This document shows, piece after piece, positions 19,309-28,980 of a stretch of 45,620 nt of DNA. Origin of the DNA: Spirochaetota bacterium (GTDB lineage Bacteria > Spirochaetota > Spirochaetia > DTKZ01); the NCBI GenBank assembly GCA_026418195.1, contig JAOABU010000011.1, positions 1-45,620 of the forward strand, read 5' to 3'. The stretch's first letter is position 1, and each line of letters starts with the position of its first letter. Position numbers and translations under genes: made by a program. A model generated the notes under the pieces. That model did no database searches. It saw only the letters and a program-made list of their open reading frames with translations, and was not told where the DNA came from.

Positions 19309-20494
19309 TTGCCGTCTTCTCCTTCTGCATGCTGTATACCTGTTTGAGCACTGCTGCTACGGCTTCGTAAAACTTGATAGGGATGACATCTCCTATCTCC
19401 ACCTCGGTATACAGTGCCCGAGCTAAGGGTTTGTTTTCCACTATGGGGACCCCATGCTCAGTAGCAACTCGCTTGATGTTTTCCGCTATGAGATCCTGCC
19501 CCTTTGCCGTTACCATGGGTGCTTCCATCTTCTCGCTCTTATACTCCAAAGCTACCGCGTAATGGGTTGGGTTTGTCACCACCACGTCTGCCTTGGGTAC
19601 ATTCTGGATCATCGTTCTTGTCATCAGCTCTCGCATTCGCTGTCGGAGCCGACTTCGAATCAAAGGGTCTCCTTCATAGGTCTTCCGCTCCTCGATCAAT
19701 TCTTGTCTCGACATCTTCAAGGATTCTAGATACTGACGTTTCTGAAAGAAATAGTCCACCACAGAAAGGGCGAGGAGCACGATGGAAGACTCCACCATAA
19801 TGCGAAATGCAAGGGATGCGATTCCTCCGACCGAAGCAAGGAATGGAGCCTTCATCATACTGAGTATCCACCCCATGGATCCTTTAATATTGAAATAAGC
19901 AATAATCCCAATTAAGGCGATCTTTAGAATCGACTTTGCCAGGTTGAAGAGAGCTTCGGAAGAGAACAAAGTACGTTGTAGATACCGGGACACATTGGGG
20001 ACAATCCGGTTCAGATCGGGAATGATAGGCTTTACTGAGAATAGGAACCCGAACTGCACCACATTACCGAGAATCGCTGCGATAAATCCCATTATGGCAA
20101 TAGGTGCTAACAAGCGTACAAAGTACTGGAGAAAGGCTGGAAATAGGGATCTATCAAATCCTGCCCCTGAATCACCTGTCTTACGAAAAAAGTAATACAC
20201 CATCTCTCGCAAGGTTTCCATATAGTAGGAGCCCAGTAGCGCAATAGAGATTACCACTATAAAAAGTACAATGGATGAAGCGAGGTCCTGAGATTTAGCT
20301 ACCCGACCTTCTTCTCGAGCTTTGCGTAGCTTGTGTTCGGTAGGCTCTTCTGTACGTCCCTCATCTTCTGCGGCAAACCATTGGAGATGAACCTGTCTGA
20401 GACGAACCACATTCGGGAGAACCGAACAACCGAATGTAGGTGCTTCGAGTAGTGCATTCATCCTCATTGTGTCTACCTGTTCGGGCTCGCCCAT
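19301..20494 (-). CDS. flhB: Flagellar export switch protein FlhB
   Basis: EPTEHKLRKAREEGRVAKSQDL and autocleavage motif NPTH. Confidence 0.97.
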   Translation of the reverse strand: MGEPEQVDTMRMNALLEAPTFGCSVLPNVVRLRQVHLQWFAAEDEGRTEEPTEHKLRKAREEGRVAKSQDLASSIVLFIVVISIALLGSYYMETLREMVYYFFRKTGDSGAGFDRSLFPAFLQYFVRLLAPIAIMGFIAAILGNVVQFGFLFSVKPIIPDLNRIVPNVSRYLQRTLFSSEALFNLAKSILKIALIGIIAYFNIKGSMGWILSMMKAPFLASVGGIASLAFRIMVESSIVLLALSVVDYFFQKRQYLESLKMSRQELIEERKTYEGDPLIRSRLRQRMRELMTRTMIQNVPKADVVVTNPTHYAVALEYKSEKMEAPMVTAKGQDLIAENIKRVATEHGVPIVENKPLARALYTEVEIGDVIPIKFYEAVAAVLKQVYSMQKEKTANG

Positions 20495-21258
20495 ATCCGT
20501 TCCACCTCTTGGAAACTGTACTCGATGACGGCGGTAAACAACTCCACTAAAAAGGGTAAGCTGACGAACAGAATCAGAAAGGCTACCCCTATGGAAATGG
20601 GAAAACCCATCATCAGGAGATTCATCTGGGGTGCTGCTTTCGCAAATAACCCCAATGTAAGCGAAACGAGAAACAATGCCCCTAGGATGGGAAAGGCAAT
20701 CACCAGAGATTGTTGAAACAGGTGGGTCATCCCCTGAAATAGGATAGGAAAGAGTTGGTCTTTCCGGATAACTAGATCAATAGCTCGAAAAGCTTTATAG
20801 GATTGATACACACCAATCAAAAAAATCTTTTGGAAACCGCCCACTAGAAGAAAAATTAGCATAGCAATAAGGTTTAGGAACTGTCCCATAAGGGGAAGTT
20901 CTATCTCTGCCAAAGGATCGAAGACTTCGGATGCACCAAACCCCATTTGAAAGGCATAGTACTGGCCAGCTAGTTGGAAACCCGAATAGATCATGGAAAG
21001 GAAGAAACCAACCAGGATGCCCACAAAGGCTTCACCTACGAGAAGGAGGACATACTGGAGCACAAAGGAAGGGATGGGATAACCTGACGCTGCTACAGAT
21101 GGAAACAGGAGCATGCTTACCAAAAAGGCTAAAGCGATTTTGGCAATTTCTGGAATCGCATCAGAAGACAGGAGGGGAGCGGTTTGGATCAGCGCGAATA
21201 CCCGAGCAAAAATCAAGAAAAATAGAGGTGCGTTCCTAGCCAATTCCCCTACCGTCAT
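20473..21258 (-). CDS. fliR: Flagellar export protein FliR
   Basis: Start MTVGELARNAPLFFLIFARVFALIQTAPLL at 21258 preferred over the upstream ORF-track start; FliR-type TM profile. Confidence 0.93.
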   Translation of the reverse strand: MTVGELARNAPLFFLIFARVFALIQTAPLLSSDAIPEIAKIALAFLVSMLLFPSVAASGYPIPSFVLQYVLLLVGEAFVGILVGFFLSMIYSGFQLAGQYYAFQMGFGASEVFDPLAEIELPLMGQFLNLIAMLIFLLVGGFQKIFLIGVYQSYKAFRAIDLVIRKDQLFPILFQGMTHLFQQSLVIAFPILGALFLVSLTLGLFAKAAPQMNLLMMGFPISIGVAFLILFVSLPFLVELFTAVIEYSFQEVERIWASPNR

Positions 21259-21274
21259 CTTCTCGCTCCCCTTT

Positions 21275-21544
21275 CTACCGTACCATGGCAGGAATCTGTT
21301 GAAACAATTGAATCGTGTATTGAGCCAAGCTAGCAAACATCCAGGGTCCAAAAAACACCAAGGCTAGTAGAATGGCAGCGATCTTTGGTACGAAGGTCAA
21401 CGTTTGTTCCTGAATCGATGTCGTTGCTTGAAGAACAGAAACAATGAGCCCTACGACAAGACCGATCAGAAGAATCGGAGCTGACAGTATCAGGATCTGG
21501 AAGATTCCACTTCTAAGCAGGTATACCGCGTACCCAATACTCAT
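21275..21544 (-). CDS. fliQ: Flagellar export protein FliQ
   Basis: 89 aa, two TM helices, ILIGLVVGLIVSVLQATTSIQEQTLTFVPKI. Confidence 0.96.
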   Translation of the reverse strand: MSIGYAVYLLRSGIFQILILSAPILLIGLVVGLIVSVLQATTSIQEQTLTFVPKIAAILLALVFFGPWMFASLAQYTIQLFQQIPAMVR

Positions 21545-21556
21545 CTTGTGCCTCCT

Positions 21557-22342
21557 TTATCCGAAACTTCGGATGAGTTGTTCGGTCAACAATCCCCATC
21601 CATCCACAAGAACAAAGAGAATCAATTTGAAAGGCATGGAGATCATGACGGGAGGGAGCATGATCATTCCCATGGACATCAAAGCAGATGCCACCACCAT
21701 ATCAATGATAATGAAGGGAATAAAGAGAAGAATTCCTATCTTAAATGCCACAGTCATTTCATGAAGGATGAACGCAGGAATCAGTACATAGGTAGGAACC
21801 TCGGACAGGTTGTTGGGTCTAGGCCGGTTGGAAAGCCGCATGAATAATCGAATATTGTCGGGGTTTGTTCGCATCTGCCGGTACATAAACAACCGTAACG
21901 GGCTTTCCATGTTCCTATACGCTTGTTCAAGCCCGATTTCACCCCGCGAAAAAGGAGCGTATCCTGTAGTGTACATTTCGTTTAAGGTAGGCCACATAAT
22001 GAAAAGGGTTAGGAATAGAGCGATTCCCATTAAAACTTGGTTCGGGGGAACTTGTTGAAGGGATAACGCCCGTTTGACAAAGTCGAACACAATTGCCACC
22101 CTCAGGAAGGATGTCATGAGGATCACCAGGGAAGGCGCCAAACTCAATACGGCTAAAACCAGGAGAAGTTGCAAGGAAAAAGCTACCTCCTGATTCGAGT
22201 TTGGCTGTCGAATCGTAAGATCCACAAAAGGTATATTGAAGGTCTGATTCTGTTGGTTACGGGCAACTTGTGCTTCAACAGGTAGGCTTGATAGAACAAA
22301 AAGCCCTAGTACTATCCCCAACAAGAAAATCGGTCTTGGCAT
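21557..22342 (-). CDS. fliP: Flagellar export protein FliP
   Basis: Signal peptide; VILMTSFLRVAIVFDFVKRALSLQQVPPNQVLMGIALFLT. Confidence 0.97.
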   Translation of the reverse strand: MPRPIFLLGIVLGLFVLSSLPVEAQVARNQQNQTFNIPFVDLTIRQPNSNQEVAFSLQLLLVLAVLSLAPSLVILMTSFLRVAIVFDFVKRALSLQQVPPNQVLMGIALFLTLFIMWPTLNEMYTTGYAPFSRGEIGLEQAYRNMESPLRLFMYRQMRTNPDNIRLFMRLSNRPRPNNLSEVPTYVLIPAFILHEMTVAFKIGILLFIPFIIIDMVVASALMSMGMIMLPPVMISMPFKLILFVLVDGWGLLTEQLIRSFG

Positions 22343-22368
22343 CGTTCCCCTCCCAAAAAACGTAGCCT

Positions 22369-23001
22369 TCAGTGCAATTTACTCAATCGTTCTCTCTGTT
22401 TTCGTATAAACTCAAGGGACTCATCACCCGGAGTCTCCTTCTTCCCAGAGCTGTTGAATCCCATGCCCGCTCCTCCATCCGGCTTGCGATGAAAGTACTG
22501 TCTAACCAGATCAATGAACCGATTAGGATGCCTTCCAGGTGGCAACTCCGAAACTTTCAATCGGATTGCATCGATTGTTTCCTTATCCTTCAATTCAAGG
22601 ATAAGCTGAATCGAGCTTTCTGCTGTGCCAATCAACACTACGTGTTCTCCCACTTCCACTAAATGTAATTGCTTGTTTCCTGAAAGAGCTTTACTTTCTA
22701 ACAGGCGAATGATCTCTAACCCTGTTTCCCGGGGTGAAGATAGTTTCTTCAAATAATGGAAAAACCCATACACCAGGGCTAGGACGAAACCCAGAATCAA
22801 GAGCATCCGGAGGAAATCCCAAATCCCAAAGGAAGTAATGGTTCGATCCTCTAGAGCCACAGGCCCTTGATTTTCCGAGAATACTAGTTCTTTTTCATTG
22901 GGAGTATTCTGAGGTGCGCTCTTTTTTGTTTCTTGAGCCACTACCACACTGGATAGCAGACACACTGCTATCAGAATACTAAATAGATTCGTTCGTTTCA
23001 G
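22369..23001 (-). CDS. fliO: FliO/FliZ flagellar biosynthesis protein; CTG start at 23001 proposed (ORF track starts at GTG 22965)
   Basis: Short N-terminal signal peptide plus one TM then cytoplasmic domain between fliY and fliP. Extension to CTG restores MKRTNLFSILIAVCLLSSVVVAQ with AAGGGAGG just upstream. Confidence 0.82.
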   Translation of the reverse strand: MKRTNLFSILIAVCLLSSVVVAQETKKSAPQNTPNEKELVFSENQGPVALEDRTITSFGIWDFLRMLLILGFVLALVYGFFHYLKKLSSPRETGLEIIRLLESKALSGNKQLHLVEVGEHVVLIGTAESSIQLILELKDKETIDAIRLKVSELPPGRHPNRFIDLVRQYFHRKPDGGAGMGFNSSGKKETPGDESLEFIRKQRERLSKLH

Positions 23002-23046
23002 GTTCCCCTCCCTTTCACCTGGAAACTCACGGAGATGTAGAAATAG

Positions 23047-24183
23047 TTATGTCAAATCTTTCATCCTCTCCATGGGTGACACAATTTCCGTTACTCGCAC
23101 TCCAAAGTTTTCGTCGATAACTACTACCTCTCCCTTCGCAATCAACTTGTGGTTTACAAGTATATCCACAGGTTCTCCGGCTAATTTGTCCAATTCGATA
23201 ATAGTCCCCTCACCCATCCCCAGAATTTCTTTGATCAACTTCTTGGTTCGTCCGAGTTCCACCGTCATTTCCATGTAAACATCCATCAGCAAGCTGATGT
23301 TTCCGTGTTCTGCGGGCGGTGGACCGGGTTGCAAACTTGGGAACTGTACCGGTTGTACATTCGGGGGTGTCATCGGAGGGGTACTTCCAAAAGGCATTCC
23401 TGGGAACGGAGCAGCCACCCCACTCACAGGAGCTCCCTGAAAACCTCCCATAGAAGGACCCATCGAGGGCTGAGCAAACCCTGCACTCTGACCCATTGTA
23501 GGGCTTGTTTTGGGAGATACCGAAGGAGAAGCAGTCGTTGCCTTCGAAAGGATGGTAATCACCTGCTCTGGAGTAAACACTTCCAGCATGTCCGCAGGCA
23601 TTTCCCCTTCTATCATAATTGGATACGTGACAATCACCAGTGTATTGGAAGAAATCGAAAGCGCGTCTTTGGGGATTCGAGTTGCTGTCGGAGGTTCCGT
23701 CAATACGGTTGAACGCAACGAATCACCCAAGGCCGTAAGAACCGGCCCGGAGATCTGACCAATAGCCTCTTGTAAAGCGGAAAGAGCTGCTTCATTCAGT
23801 TCGATGCCCTGTTGTCCCATCATGAGTCCCGCAATTGTAACGGCTAGACTTTCTGGAAGAATGTACAGGTGTTCTCCTGACAATCCTTCTGAAAAAGGCA
23901 TAGAAATCTGTACGACCTGATCTTCCAGAGCTTGAAGTAATTTCTCCCTTTGTAGCACATCTACCTTAATGGGACCATAATTAGCCGTTTTAGTAACCAG
24001 CATGGAAAGGTTAGAAGCTTGGGATCCGATTGTTTTCTGGAGAAGTCCCTCGAATTGACTCCGTTGTGCAGGTGTTATCCCTACCGCTGCTGAAGGCGAT
24101 GGTCCTTTTGCTCCTAGATCAAAGGATGCGGATCCTTGCAACAACGCATCTATTTCATCTTGTGTCAACGATCCATCACTCAT
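23047..24183 (-). CDS. fliY: Flagellar switch protein FliY/FliN (CheC-like domain plus C-terminal FliN domain)
   Basis: 378 aa; LTQDEIDALLQG N-terminus, CheC-like middle, Pro/Gly/Met linker, C-terminal LLMDVYMEMTVELGRTKKLIKEILGMGEGTIIELDKLAGEPVDILVN. Confidence 0.95.
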   Translation of the reverse strand: MSDGSLTQDEIDALLQGSASFDLGAKGPSPSAAVGITPAQRSQFEGLLQKTIGSQASNLSMLVTKTANYGPIKVDVLQREKLLQALEDQVVQISMPFSEGLSGEHLYILPESLAVTIAGLMMGQQGIELNEAALSALQEAIGQISGPVLTALGDSLRSTVLTEPPTATRIPKDALSISSNTLVIVTYPIMIEGEMPADMLEVFTPEQVITILSKATTASPSVSPKTSPTMGQSAGFAQPSMGPSMGGFQGAPVSGVAAPFPGMPFGSTPPMTPPNVQPVQFPSLQPGPPPAEHGNISLLMDVYMEMTVELGRTKKLIKEILGMGEGTIIELDKLAGEPVDILVNHKLIAKGEVVVIDENFGVRVTEIVSPMERMKDLT

Positions 24184-24184
24184 A

Positions 24185-25210
24185 CTACTCTTCCCCCTCT
24201 GCCGTCAGCTCTTCAAACTCTTCCTCTTCTGCTTCCTCAAGCTTCTTGATGATCTGTACGGCTAATTTTTTTCCAACTACTCCGGGTTTGCAGAGGAACT
24301 TTGGTTGATTCCCAATTTTCAACACCATAGGATCGGTCGCTCGCACATTGGGAAGTCGAACCACATCCCCTACTGAAAGGGCAAGCACTTCCCGTACGGT
24401 CAGTTGCATGCTTCCCACTTCCGCCACCACTGTAACTTCCACCGTGGATAAGCGTTCTCGCAGGATATTGAGGTTTTCCGTTGTTGCACCCCTACGGACA
24501 GAGGAATACCAGTATTGTGCCGATAATTTGGAGATGATGGGTTCGATGGTAAGGTACGGAATACAAAAGTTCATCATCCCTTCCACATCCCCTACCTTTG
24601 TTTCTAAAGTTACCAGCACTACCATTTCAGTAGGAGGAACGATTTGGGCAAACTGTGGGTTAGTTTCGATCTGCCCTAATCGAGGGCGAAGATCGATCAC
24701 TTGGCTCCAAGCTTCTCGCATGTTACCCAAGACCCGAACGATGATTCCTTCCATGACCGATTGTTCAATGTCGGTGAGATCTCGGGTGACTTTTGCACTC
24801 TCCCCTTTTCCACCAAACAGTCGATCGATAATGGAAAAAGTGATGGCTGGATCAATTTCCAGAATGGCGGATCCTTTCAACGGATCCATATTGATTACTG
24901 CTAGTGTAGTGGGATTGGGGATGGACCGAATGAACTCTTCGTAGGTTAACTGATCTACCGATGCTACGTGAACCTGTACCAAACTCCGAAGCTGTGCGCT
25001 GAGGGATGTGGTGGTGAGTCGTGCAAAGGTTTCATGCATAATGGAGACGGTCCTAATCTGTTCTTTAGAGAACTTATCGGGTCTCTTGAAATCGTAGATC
25101 TTGATCTTCCGCTGTTCTGCTGGCTTGGGTACTTCTTCTGCTTCGACGTCTCCTGCAGAAATAGCGGTAAGTAACTGATCTATTTCATCCTGAGACAGGA
25201 CCTCTGTCAT
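24185..25210 (-). CDS. fliM: Flagellar switch protein FliM
   Basis: LSQDEIDQLLTAI N-terminal CheY-binding-like motif, FliM core and C-terminal domain. Confidence 0.97.
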   Translation of the reverse strand: MTEVLSQDEIDQLLTAISAGDVEAEEVPKPAEQRKIKIYDFKRPDKFSKEQIRTVSIMHETFARLTTTSLSAQLRSLVQVHVASVDQLTYEEFIRSIPNPTTLAVINMDPLKGSAILEIDPAITFSIIDRLFGGKGESAKVTRDLTDIEQSVMEGIIVRVLGNMREAWSQVIDLRPRLGQIETNPQFAQIVPPTEMVVLVTLETKVGDVEGMMNFCIPYLTIEPIISKLSAQYWYSSVRRGATTENLNILRERLSTVEVTVVAEVGSMQLTVREVLALSVGDVVRLPNVRATDPMVLKIGNQPKFLCKPGVVGKKLAVQIIKKLEEAEEEEFEELTAEGEE

Positions 25211-25260
25211 CCTCTTTCACCCCTCCCTTACTCCCTCTTATATATATTACATATTTTGGC

Positions 25261-25815
25261 TCAAAATTCAATCACGGTAAAGGTATCGAAGATTACCTTC
25301 TGGATCTTCCCGCTAGTCATGATATCATTGATCCGCTCTCGAAGTTCCAATTTTAAATTCTCCTCGTTTGTAGGCCTCAGCTCATCGATTTTTTTCGAAG
25401 TAAAGAAACGCCGGATAATATCTCGAATCTGGGGAGTACGGGCAATCAGTTCAGCTTGCATCGCTTTGTCTCCCTGTTTGTACCCGATCCGGACATCCAC
25501 GATAATCGTATGGGGTACATCATCTGCGGTTCGTCCTCGGATCTCTCCCACATTCGAGTACCAGTCATAAATAGGTTCTTTTCCTTCATATTCCTTTGAA
25601 GTGGGCTGCTGAGTCACCGAAGGAGATCCCACTCCCATGATCCGAACGGTGATCACCACTACCGTGACAATAAAAAGAATGGCGCCTAACGCTAAGGCTA
25701 CCCACTTCAGGATCTGAATTACAATGGCGGGAAGGAATCCTACTTTTTTTGCCGCCTGTACCGGTTCACCTGCAGCGCCTCCCTCGCCTTCGTTTTCGAA
25801 CATATCATCTGACAT
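25261..25815 (-). CDS. fliL: Flagellar basal body-associated protein FliL
   Basis: Single TM, C-terminal domain ending LKLELRERINDIMTSGKIQKVIFDTFTVIEF. Confidence 0.93.
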   Translation of the reverse strand: MSDDMFENEGEGGAAGEPVQAAKKVGFLPAIVIQILKWVALALGAILFIVTVVVITVRIMGVGSPSVTQQPTSKEYEGKEPIYDWYSNVGEIRGRTADDVPHTIIVDVRIGYKQGDKAMQAELIARTPQIRDIIRRFFTSKKIDELRPTNEENLKLELRERINDIMTSGKIQKVIFDTFTVIEF

Positions 25816-25836
25816 AGGTTCTCCTTTCCCTAGGGA

Positions 25837-26559
25837 TTATAGATGTCCCTCCGATAGTATAATGATATCGATCCTGCGGTTGTAAGCCCTTCCTTCAGGA
25901 GTATCTTCCTTTGCTAAGGGAACCGTGTCGGCGAAACCAGCTACCTGGAATTGTCGCTCGTTCACTCCATACTCCACCAGACGATGGAGAACATTGATCG
26001 CTCGTGCAGCGGAAAGCTCCCAATTGCTCTTCCATGGGGGTCCTGTTGGAGTGCTGTCTGTATGTCCTTCGATTCTGACCTTTTTATCCCTCAATTCCTC
26101 CGATGTAAGCAGATCGGCCAAACGAGTCAAGGTTGGACGAGCCTCCTCCATTCGGGGCTCAGCACTACCAGGATCGAAGTACGCATCTGCGGCCAGAGAA
26201 ATCACCAATCCCCGTTCATCCTCTTTGATTCGAACTTTCTTCGTTTTCAATTCGGGTTGGAACTCCGATATAGCCCGTTTCCTTGCGCGGTCCAGAGCCC
26301 TTCCCCTGTCTACTGAAGGGAGCGATTCAATAGTATTACCCAACTCTGCTAGTTTTCCTGCCTGCAGAGTATTCCCTCCTGTCAATAATCCCAACCCCTG
26401 GAAAGCTGCTAGCACGATCCTCATCTGAGTTACGTCCACTTCGGAAATGTTGAACATCATGATAAAAAAGGTTAGAAGAAGAGAGGTCATGTCCCCATAG
26501 GTGACCATCCAATCCGGGGTACCTTCAGGACACTTTTGCTTCTTCTTCAACTCTGCCAT
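25837..26559 (-). CDS. motB: Motor stator protein MotB
   Basis: PDWMVTYGDMTSLLLTFFIMMF TM with Asp; OmpA-like VRIEGHTDSTPTG...WELSAARAINVL...YNRRIDIIIL. Confidence 0.97.
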   Translation of the reverse strand: MAELKKKQKCPEGTPDWMVTYGDMTSLLLTFFIMMFNISEVDVTQMRIVLAAFQGLGLLTGGNTLQAGKLAELGNTIESLPSVDRGRALDRARKRAISEFQPELKTKKVRIKEDERGLVISLAADAYFDPGSAEPRMEEARPTLTRLADLLTSEELRDKKVRIEGHTDSTPTGPPWKSNWELSAARAINVLHRLVEYGVNERQFQVAGFADTVPLAKEDTPEGRAYNRRIDIIILSEGHL

Positions 26560-26568
26560 ACGATTCCT

Positions 26569-27351
26569 CTACTCCTTCCCCGATTCCTGCTTCAAGGATT
26601 CTCGCTGCGCTGGCGGTAAGAAAGCAATCAACTTTTCCAGCAATATTCGAGGGTTATCCCCAGACTGAATGGATAGAATCCCCTCGATGATAATCTCCTT
26701 TGTTAATGTCTCCATCTTGTCTCGGTCGCCAAGTTTTGCACCGATGGGTATAAATATAAGGTTTGCCATGATAGCTCCGTACAGGGTAGTGATAAGGGCG
26801 ACCGCCATTCCTTGCCCAATGGAAGATTTATCTTCCAACTTCGCTAGCATTGCTACCAACCCGATGAGGGTACCGATCATCCCGAACGCAGGGGCCAACT
26901 TTCCCCAATCCTCGAATATCTTGATAGCGGTGGCATGCCTCTCCTGGATTTGGTTTAATTCGTTATAGAGAATGCTCTTGATGATTTCTGGATCCGTACC
27001 ATCCACCACAAGTTGAACCCCCTTCCGCATGAACTCGTCGTCCAACTCTTGAAGATTGTCCTCCAGCGCTAGAAGCCCTTCACGTCTGGCCCGCTCCGAA
27101 AACTCGACTAAGATGCGGATGATCCGCTCTAGTTCGAGTTTGGGTACTCTAGTGGTGATGGCAGCATACTTTACCGAAGCCAACACCCTGGAAAGGGGAT
27201 TCGCGACCATGAGAGCCGCAAAGGAGCCACCAATGGTGATCATGACTGAAGCAGCGTCCCAGTAGATCATGGGGGACGCCCCCCCGAGGAGGATACCGAG
27301 TATGATGAAGATGAATCCAGCAACCAATCCACCTATCGTTGCAATGTCCAT
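26569..27351 (-). CDS. motA: Motor stator protein MotA
   Basis: 260 aa; four TM segments, PAFGMIGTLIGLVAML motif. Confidence 0.97.
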   Translation of the reverse strand: MDIATIGGLVAGFIFIILGILLGGASPMIYWDAASVMITIGGSFAALMVANPLSRVLASVKYAAITTRVPKLELERIIRILVEFSERARREGLLALEDNLQELDDEFMRKGVQLVVDGTDPEIIKSILYNELNQIQERHATAIKIFEDWGKLAPAFGMIGTLIGLVAMLAKLEDKSSIGQGMAVALITTLYGAIMANLIFIPIGAKLGDRDKMETLTKEIIIEGILSIQSGDNPRILLEKLIAFLPPAQRESLKQESGKE

Positions 27352-27357
27352 GGCGCC

Positions 27358-27555
27358 CTACTCCTCATTCTTGAAACAACCGATCATCCGTCTGTACTCC
27401 ACGATTTCCTTAAAAAGAGACTGGTAGTCCTCCTTGACTACCAGTCTCTTTCCCGAGAGCATGATGAGGGTTGTATCAGGATTTTCCTCGATGTATTCGA
27501 TCTGATGAGGGTTTACATAGTAAACCTTCCCATCCAATCTGGTAACTCTAATCAT
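27358..27555 (-). CDS. flbD: FlbD/SwrD family protein
   Basis: 65 aa; MIRVTRLDGKVYYVNPHQIEYIEENPDTTLIMLSGKRLVVKE. Confidence 0.95.
   Translation of the reverse strand: MIRVTRLDGKVYYVNPHQIEYIEENPDTTLIMLSGKRLVVKEDYQSLFKEIVEYRRMIGCFKNEE
27414..27451 (-). promoter_or_regulatory. Terminator/attenuator-like perfect 16-bp hairpin inside flbD
   Basis: + strand AAAGAGACTGGTAGTC (27414-27429) / CTCCTT loop / GACTACCAGTCTCTTT (27436-27451). In the transcript the loop is AAGGAG and the 3' arm runs into UUUUU. Confidence 0.75.
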
Positions 27556-27575
27556 TCATCCCTATCCTACCCCTC

Positions 27576-28964
27576 TTACCTCTTGAGTGTTAAGAGTTCT
27601 TGCAGCATCTGATCCGATGTCTGAATCGTTCGAGAGCTAGCTTGGAACCCTCTCTGGGTTACAATCATATCCGTGAATTGTTCTGCTAAGTCCACATTGC
27701 TCATTTCCAACGCACCGGCTATGATCTTTCCCTTTCCTGCAATTCCCGAAGGGGATACGTTGGGTTCTCCGGAGTTATTCGTTACGGCATAGGTATTATC
27801 ACCGGCTTTCTCCAACCCACTGGGATTGATAAAACTAGCCAGGGCAATTTGACCGAGTTCCCGGTTGTTCCCATTGGAAAACACACCAGTGATAACACCA
27901 GATTGGTCTATTTTAAAGCTCTCCAAGTATCCCATCCCATACCCATCCTGTTTAAAGGCTTTGGTGGAACTCTTCTCGGCGAATTGGGTAACGGTGTTCG
28001 TTACACTTCCCACGGTTCCCAAGTTCAAATTGAAGGTCTGCCGCACAGGTCCCCCTCCGGCTGGAGGAGTAGCACCTACCACATCAAACCCCACCTGGAC
28101 CTGCAATGCGCCCTCTGTTAGTCGATCCCCCGCAGCATCTTCCACTGCCAGAAGAGTGCCCAGATTGCTGAACTCCACGATAAACGTATTGGCATTATTG
28201 TTTCCGGGAGCTCCTAGTTCTACCTGTGTGTTGGTATTTCCCACCTGCGGATCCACAGTAACTGTCGCATTCCACCGGTTAGGTTCTCCTGCTCTTCGGG
28301 TAAAATCTACCCGAAGGGTATGCACGTTTCCGAAGGAATCGTAGATGTCGAAACTCATTGTCCATGTTCCTTCTCGAATCGTTTCAGGACCTGCACCAGC
28401 TGGTATTTCCGGAGTCCTCTTGTCCAGGTTACATGCCAGAAATACTTGCTGTGTAGCCTTTGCAGGATCTTTCCCACCCACAGGAATCCTCAAATCTCCA
28501 ATGGCTGCGGAGGTGTTAATGAAGGTTCTGCCTCCTTCCTCCTGGGCCTGCCATCCTTGCACCCTCATCCCATTGGCGGGATTCACCAGATGACCATTTT
28601 CGTCCAGCCCAAAGGCACCTGCTCGGGTATACAAGTGTTTATTTCCTGTACGAAGAATGAAGAACCCATCCCCTTGTATGGCCAGATCTGTCATTACACC
28701 GGTAGTCTGTAACGACCCCTGGGAATGGATTGTATCAATGGCTGCTATGTTCATCCCCAATCCAACCTGCTTTGGATTGACTCCTCCCAACTCATCTGTA
28801 GGTCGGGCAGCTCCAGCCATACTTTGAGAAATCAGATCTTGAAAGTTTACCCTCCCTTTCTTGAAACCAACGGTGTTCACATTGGCAATATTGTTTCCTA
28901 AAACATCCATCCGAACCTGATGGTTCTGAAGACCTGAAACACCCGCATACAAGGATCGCATCAT
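27576..28964 (-). CDS. flgE: Flagellar hook protein FlgE
   Basis: [36 protein letters not shown]-terminus; C-terminal [41 protein letters not shown]. Confidence 0.97.
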   Translation of the reverse strand: MMRSLYAGVSGLQNHQVRMDVLGNNIANVNTVGFKKGRVNFQDLISQSMAGAARPTDELGGVNPKQVGLGMNIAAIDTIHSQGSLQTTGVMTDLAIQGDGFFILRTGNKHLYTRAGAFGLDENGHLVNPANGMRVQGWQAQEEGGRTFINTSAAIGDLRIPVGGKDPAKATQQVFLACNLDKRTPEIPAGAGPETIREGTWTMSFDIYDSFGNVHTLRVDFTRRAGEPNRWNATVTVDPQVGNTNTQVELGAPGNNNANTFIVEFSNLGTLLAVEDAAGDRLTEGALQVQVGFDVVGATPPAGGGPVRQTFNLNLGTVGSVTNTVTQFAEKSSTKAFKQDGYGMGYLESFKIDQSGVITGVFSNGNNRELGQIALASFINPSGLEKAGDNTYAVTNNSGEPNVSPSGIAGKGKIIAGALEMSNVDLAEQFTDMIVTQRGFQASSRTIQTSDQMLQELLTLKR

Positions 28965-28980
28965 ACCGGCTTAACCTCCC

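Noticed and set aside
28294-28316. Perfect 9-bp inverted repeat CTTCGGGTA-AAATC-TACCCGAAG in flgE
   Set aside because: Same chance expectation; inside coding sequence without a U-tract.
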